64,000 nucleotides of DNA from Planococcus sp. MB-3u-03. GTDB lineage: Bacteria; Bacillota; Bacilli; Bacillales_A; Planococcaceae. The DNA is taken from contig NZ_CP025135.1 of NCBI RefSeq assembly GCF_002833405.1, forward strand, positions 2,275,501 through 2,339,500. The letters run 5' to 3'. The translations under genes and the position numbers were made by a program. Shown one piece after another: positions 62,218 through 64,000 of the stretch; position 1 is the stretch's first letter, and every line of letters starts with the position of its first letter. Under the pieces are notes generated by a model that worked only from the letters and a program-made list of their open reading frames with translations, was not told the DNA's origin and did no database searches.

Positions 62218-62586
62218 TCAGCGAACGTCGATACCGGTAAGTGTCTCCTGTAGTTCCAGAACCTCGCCGAATAACTGTACATCCGCCTCCCCACTCGCTT
62301 TTGCTTGGTCGTTTACACGCTGCAGCAGTTCATCCAACTGGCCTTGAATCTCTTGATACTCCTCAATCGTCAACGTGCCTTTGCTGTCTACGTGACGTTC
62401 CAGCTGTTCCAATTCTTCTTCCACATCGTCTTGAGGACCCAGGCGTTCGATCACTTCACGGCCCGGCTCATACTTTTTGCCGTCCGGTAAATTCTCGCTT
62501 GCCAATGTTACAGGTTCGAAATGCGCCATGAATACCATGCCAAAAGCAAGTGCAGAAAGTGAAATGTTCAGAGCAGAAATCTTCAA
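62218..62586 (-). CDS. Small secreted protein, unknown
   Basis: A 122-residue protein with a signal-like N terminus (ISALNISLSALAFGMVFMAHF) and a probably coiled, acidic helical body (DDVEEELEQLERHVDSKGTLTIEEYQEIQGQLDELLQRV). The cleavage site may fall near LASEN. I do not recognise a family. GGAGGAAG precedes ATG 62586. Single gene. Confidence 0.65.
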   Translation of the reverse strand: MKISALNISLSALAFGMVFMAHFEPVTLASENLPDGKKYEPGREVIERLGPQDDVEEELEQLERHVDSKGTLTIEEYQEIQGQLDELLQRVNDQAKASGEADVQLFGEVLELQETLTGIDVR

Positions 62587-62714
62587 ACGATCTTCCTCCT
62601 TCGAATTGGTCTGCTTTCACTTCTAGGCTAACCGATTTCCCCGTTTCCGTAACCCCTTTCGCACCAGTCTTCATCAACACTTAACAAACTTTACATTCAG
62701 TTGTCAGCGCAAAG

Positions 62715-62743
62715 AAAAAAACCGCTGTATCAGCGGCTTTTTT
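62715..62743 (-). terminator. Terminator of the PAP2-like gene
   Basis: CCGCTG (62722-62727) pairs with CAGCGG (62731-62736); on the minus strand a T run follows. Confidence 0.75.
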
Positions 62744-62744
62744 A

Positions 62745-63278
62745 TCATCTGTAATCTGCACGAGTCATTCGCCCATTGTATGGCAGCCTTTTTTGCTGCT
62801 CCAAATCACGTTCACGGTTCTCGATCTTAGCGGCAATGATGCCAAGCAAGGTGCCGAATGCAGCTCCTGCGGCTACTTCGATCGGCTGATGACCGAGTAA
62901 TTCCTTCAACTCTTTATCGCGCTCCACAAATTCAAAGCTCGGAAACTCCCCGGAAATTTTCGTGAAGCTGTCCTCGAGGTCGTTAACAAGACGTGCAATT
63001 TCGCCTGTATGGCGGCGTATGCCTTGCGCATCGTACATGACGATGGCGCCGAATACGACCGCTAGTGCCGTTTCCGTATGGCGTGCACCTTTATTGGAAG
63101 CGACGTATGCGGCGAGTGCCGACACTCCTGCTGAGTGGGAACTCGGCATTCCGCCAGTCGTAAACGCTTGCTGCCAATCCCATTTCCCTGCCACCACTTT
63201 ATGCGTGACGATTTTCAATCCTTGTGCGATGCCGATCGCCCCGAGTGACGTGATCATTCCGCGGTTCATCTTTCTCAT
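62745..63278 (-). CDS. Divergent PAP2-family membrane protein (DUF212, YuiD-like)
   Basis: A 177-residue protein with three or four hydrophobic segments. The phosphatase-like motif is GGMPSSHSAGVSALAAYV (SxxH), followed by VMYDAQGIRRHTGEIARLVND, and VEVAAGAAFGTLLGIIAA near the end. Members are related to acid phosphatase/VanZ-type proteins, but the activity is not defined. ATG 63278 follows GGAGG; the frame is open upstream. Confidence 0.92.
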   Translation of the reverse strand: MRKMNRGMITSLGAIGIAQGLKIVTHKVVAGKWDWQQAFTTGGMPSSHSAGVSALAAYVASNKGARHTETALAVVFGAIVMYDAQGIRRHTGEIARLVNDLEDSFTKISGEFPSFEFVERDKELKELLGHQPIEVAAGAAFGTLLGIIAAKIENRERDLEQQKRLPYNGRMTRADYR

Positions 63279-63381
63279 CTTTTCATCCTCCAATACAGTA
63301 GCTGCTGCGGCTTATGCCGCCTGATAACTCCCTTTACCCTGAAATCCCTAAAGATATGTAAAGGCAGGGAATATTTTTGGA

Positions 63382-63407
63382 GGAACCGCTTCAAAAAGCG
63401 GCTTTTC
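63382..63407 (-). terminator. Terminator of the cell-wall-binding protein gene
   Basis: CCGCTT (63386-63391) pairs with AAGCGG (63396-63401); on the minus strand it ends GGTTCC, with only a short T tract, so it is a modest terminator. Confidence 0.6.
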
Positions 63408-63410
63408 CGT

Positions 63411-64000
63411 TTATTTTAATTGCAAATCAACTTCAAACTTCACATCTGGCGTGATAGCGCCTTTGCTGCCGAAGATTGAATACGCCGGATACGAAGGAAG
63501 CAAACTTTTCGTCGGGGAAGGAATCGAGTTCGCTGCGGTCAATAAAATCGGCGCGTCTTTTTTAGCCGCAAGTACCGATCCCGCTAAAGCGTCCGGGAAG
63601 TTCGTGCCGGTGGCGATAAAGGCTTTCTGTTTCCCCATCGGCAAGCCTTGGTTGATCAACTTGCCGGTATCGTAGCGACTGGTTCCACCGTACCGCTTAG
63701 CGCCGGGCAATTGGGCCATGACGGCATTGCTGACCGCGCTTGTGCCTCCGGTGACAATCGTCGAACCTTTACCGGCTAGGGCAGCTTTCGTTTCAGCCGG
63801 CAATGTGCCCGTCCGCGTCAGCAAAATCGGGATGCCATTTTTCGCTGCATAAGGGGAAACGGAAAGGACATCCGGGAAATTCTGGCCGTTGGAGACGACT
63901 GCCCGGTCACTCGTAATTTTTTTAGCGATCAGGGCGGCCGTCTCATAGCGCGTCTTGCCGCCGATGCGATCTACGCTATTCACCAGCTGGCCCACTTGCT
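63411..64000 (-). CDS. Protein with cell-wall-binding repeats 2 (CWB2), C-terminal part only
   Basis: The last 195 or so residues of a surface protein that continues beyond the right edge. Two or three CWB2 repeats are visible: RIGGKTRYETAALIAKKI, VVSNGQNFPDVLSVSPYAAKNGIPILLT, RYGGTSRYDTGKLINQGL and FIATGTNFPDALAGSVLAAKKDAPILLT. This module binds the secondary cell wall in Bacillus autolysins (LytB/LytC) and clostridial S-layer proteins. The catalytic or other domain lies outside the window, so the function stays open. Confidence 0.92.
   Translation of the reverse strand, partial: QVGQLVNSVDRIGGKTRYETAALIAKKITSDRAVVSNGQNFPDVLSVSPYAAKNGIPILLTRTGTLPAETKAALAGKGSTIVTGGTSAVSNAVMAQLPGAKRYGGTSRYDTGKLINQGLPMGKQKAFIATGTNFPDALAGSVLAAKKDAPILLTAANSIPSPTKSLLPSYPAYSIFGSKGAITPDVKFEVDLQLK

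Noticed and set aside
1..64000. Insertion sequences, phage genes, CRISPR arrays and rRNA operons.
   Set aside because: No transposase, integrase, phage structural, Cas or rRNA sequence was recognised anywhere in the window.

Overview
The window looks like a chromosome segment of a low-GC Gram-positive bacterium of the Bacillaceae/Planococcaceae type, most likely Planococcus or a close relative. This rests on strong AGGAGG-type ribosome sites, Bacillus-style gene sets (an S-box ahead of metI-metC, a ComK family protein, a ydaJKLM-like exopolysaccharide operon, a class D sortase with its acidic substrate) and moderate base composition. The genus is an inference; no rRNA or tRNA gene was seen to settle it.

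Layout. 1-3.6 kb: the start of pcp, a polar amino-acid ABC importer and a membrane-anchored unknown. 3.7-10.6 kb: small metabolic and hydrolase genes (beta-lactamase-like protein, LLM flavin monooxygenase, HAD and histidine phosphatases, amidohydrolase plus HIT-like pair, Nudix). 10.4-18.3 kb: an arsenic/metal island made of two parts. One is a Cys-rich MarR regulator with a flavoprotein and an acetyltransferase, tied together by a shared palindrome. The other is arsR-arsC-arsD-arsA followed by a dual-specificity phosphatase and a HesB-like protein. A CDF metal exporter sits upstream of arsR, and no ArsB or Acr3 pump is present. 18.4-20.5 kb: a tight four-gene operon pairing a heme-monooxygenase-like protein, an unknown helical protein, a cobalamin-binding protein and a PAS/STAS protein. 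20.6-23.2 kb: SAM riboswitch and metI-metC. 23.3-28.8 kb: malic enzyme, a lipoprotein, a VTC/DUF4956 pair and a YeiH-type transporter.

28.9-39.5 kb: a compact surface-polysaccharide cluster (chain-length protein, tyrosine kinase, PglF-type dehydratase, CapK-like protein, DegT aminotransferase) beside a response regulator and a very large HK-REC-HK sensor kinase. 39.8-48.9 kb: a PAS-GGDEF cyclase, an NRDE protein, UV endonuclease, a regulatory group (LytS/KinB-like kinase, sigma factor, divergent ComK) and a LysM deacetylase. 48.9-56.1 kb: a DUF4126 gene with an internal stop, then a c-di-GMP-type exopolysaccharide operon (ydaK-, ydaM-, ydaJ- and ydaL-like) followed by a second ydaK-ydaJ pair. 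56.5-64 kb: galU, a truncated transporter remnant, the acidic LPKTA protein with its class D sortase, a zinc-ribbon serine protease, a PAP2-like membrane protein and the end of a cell-wall-binding-repeat protein.

A recurring feature is reading frames broken at short homopolymers. I count about twenty, and nearly all are repaired by adding one base. This points to a systematic base-deletion error in the consensus rather than twenty real pseudogenes, so frameshifted genes are annotated at their reconstructed extents.
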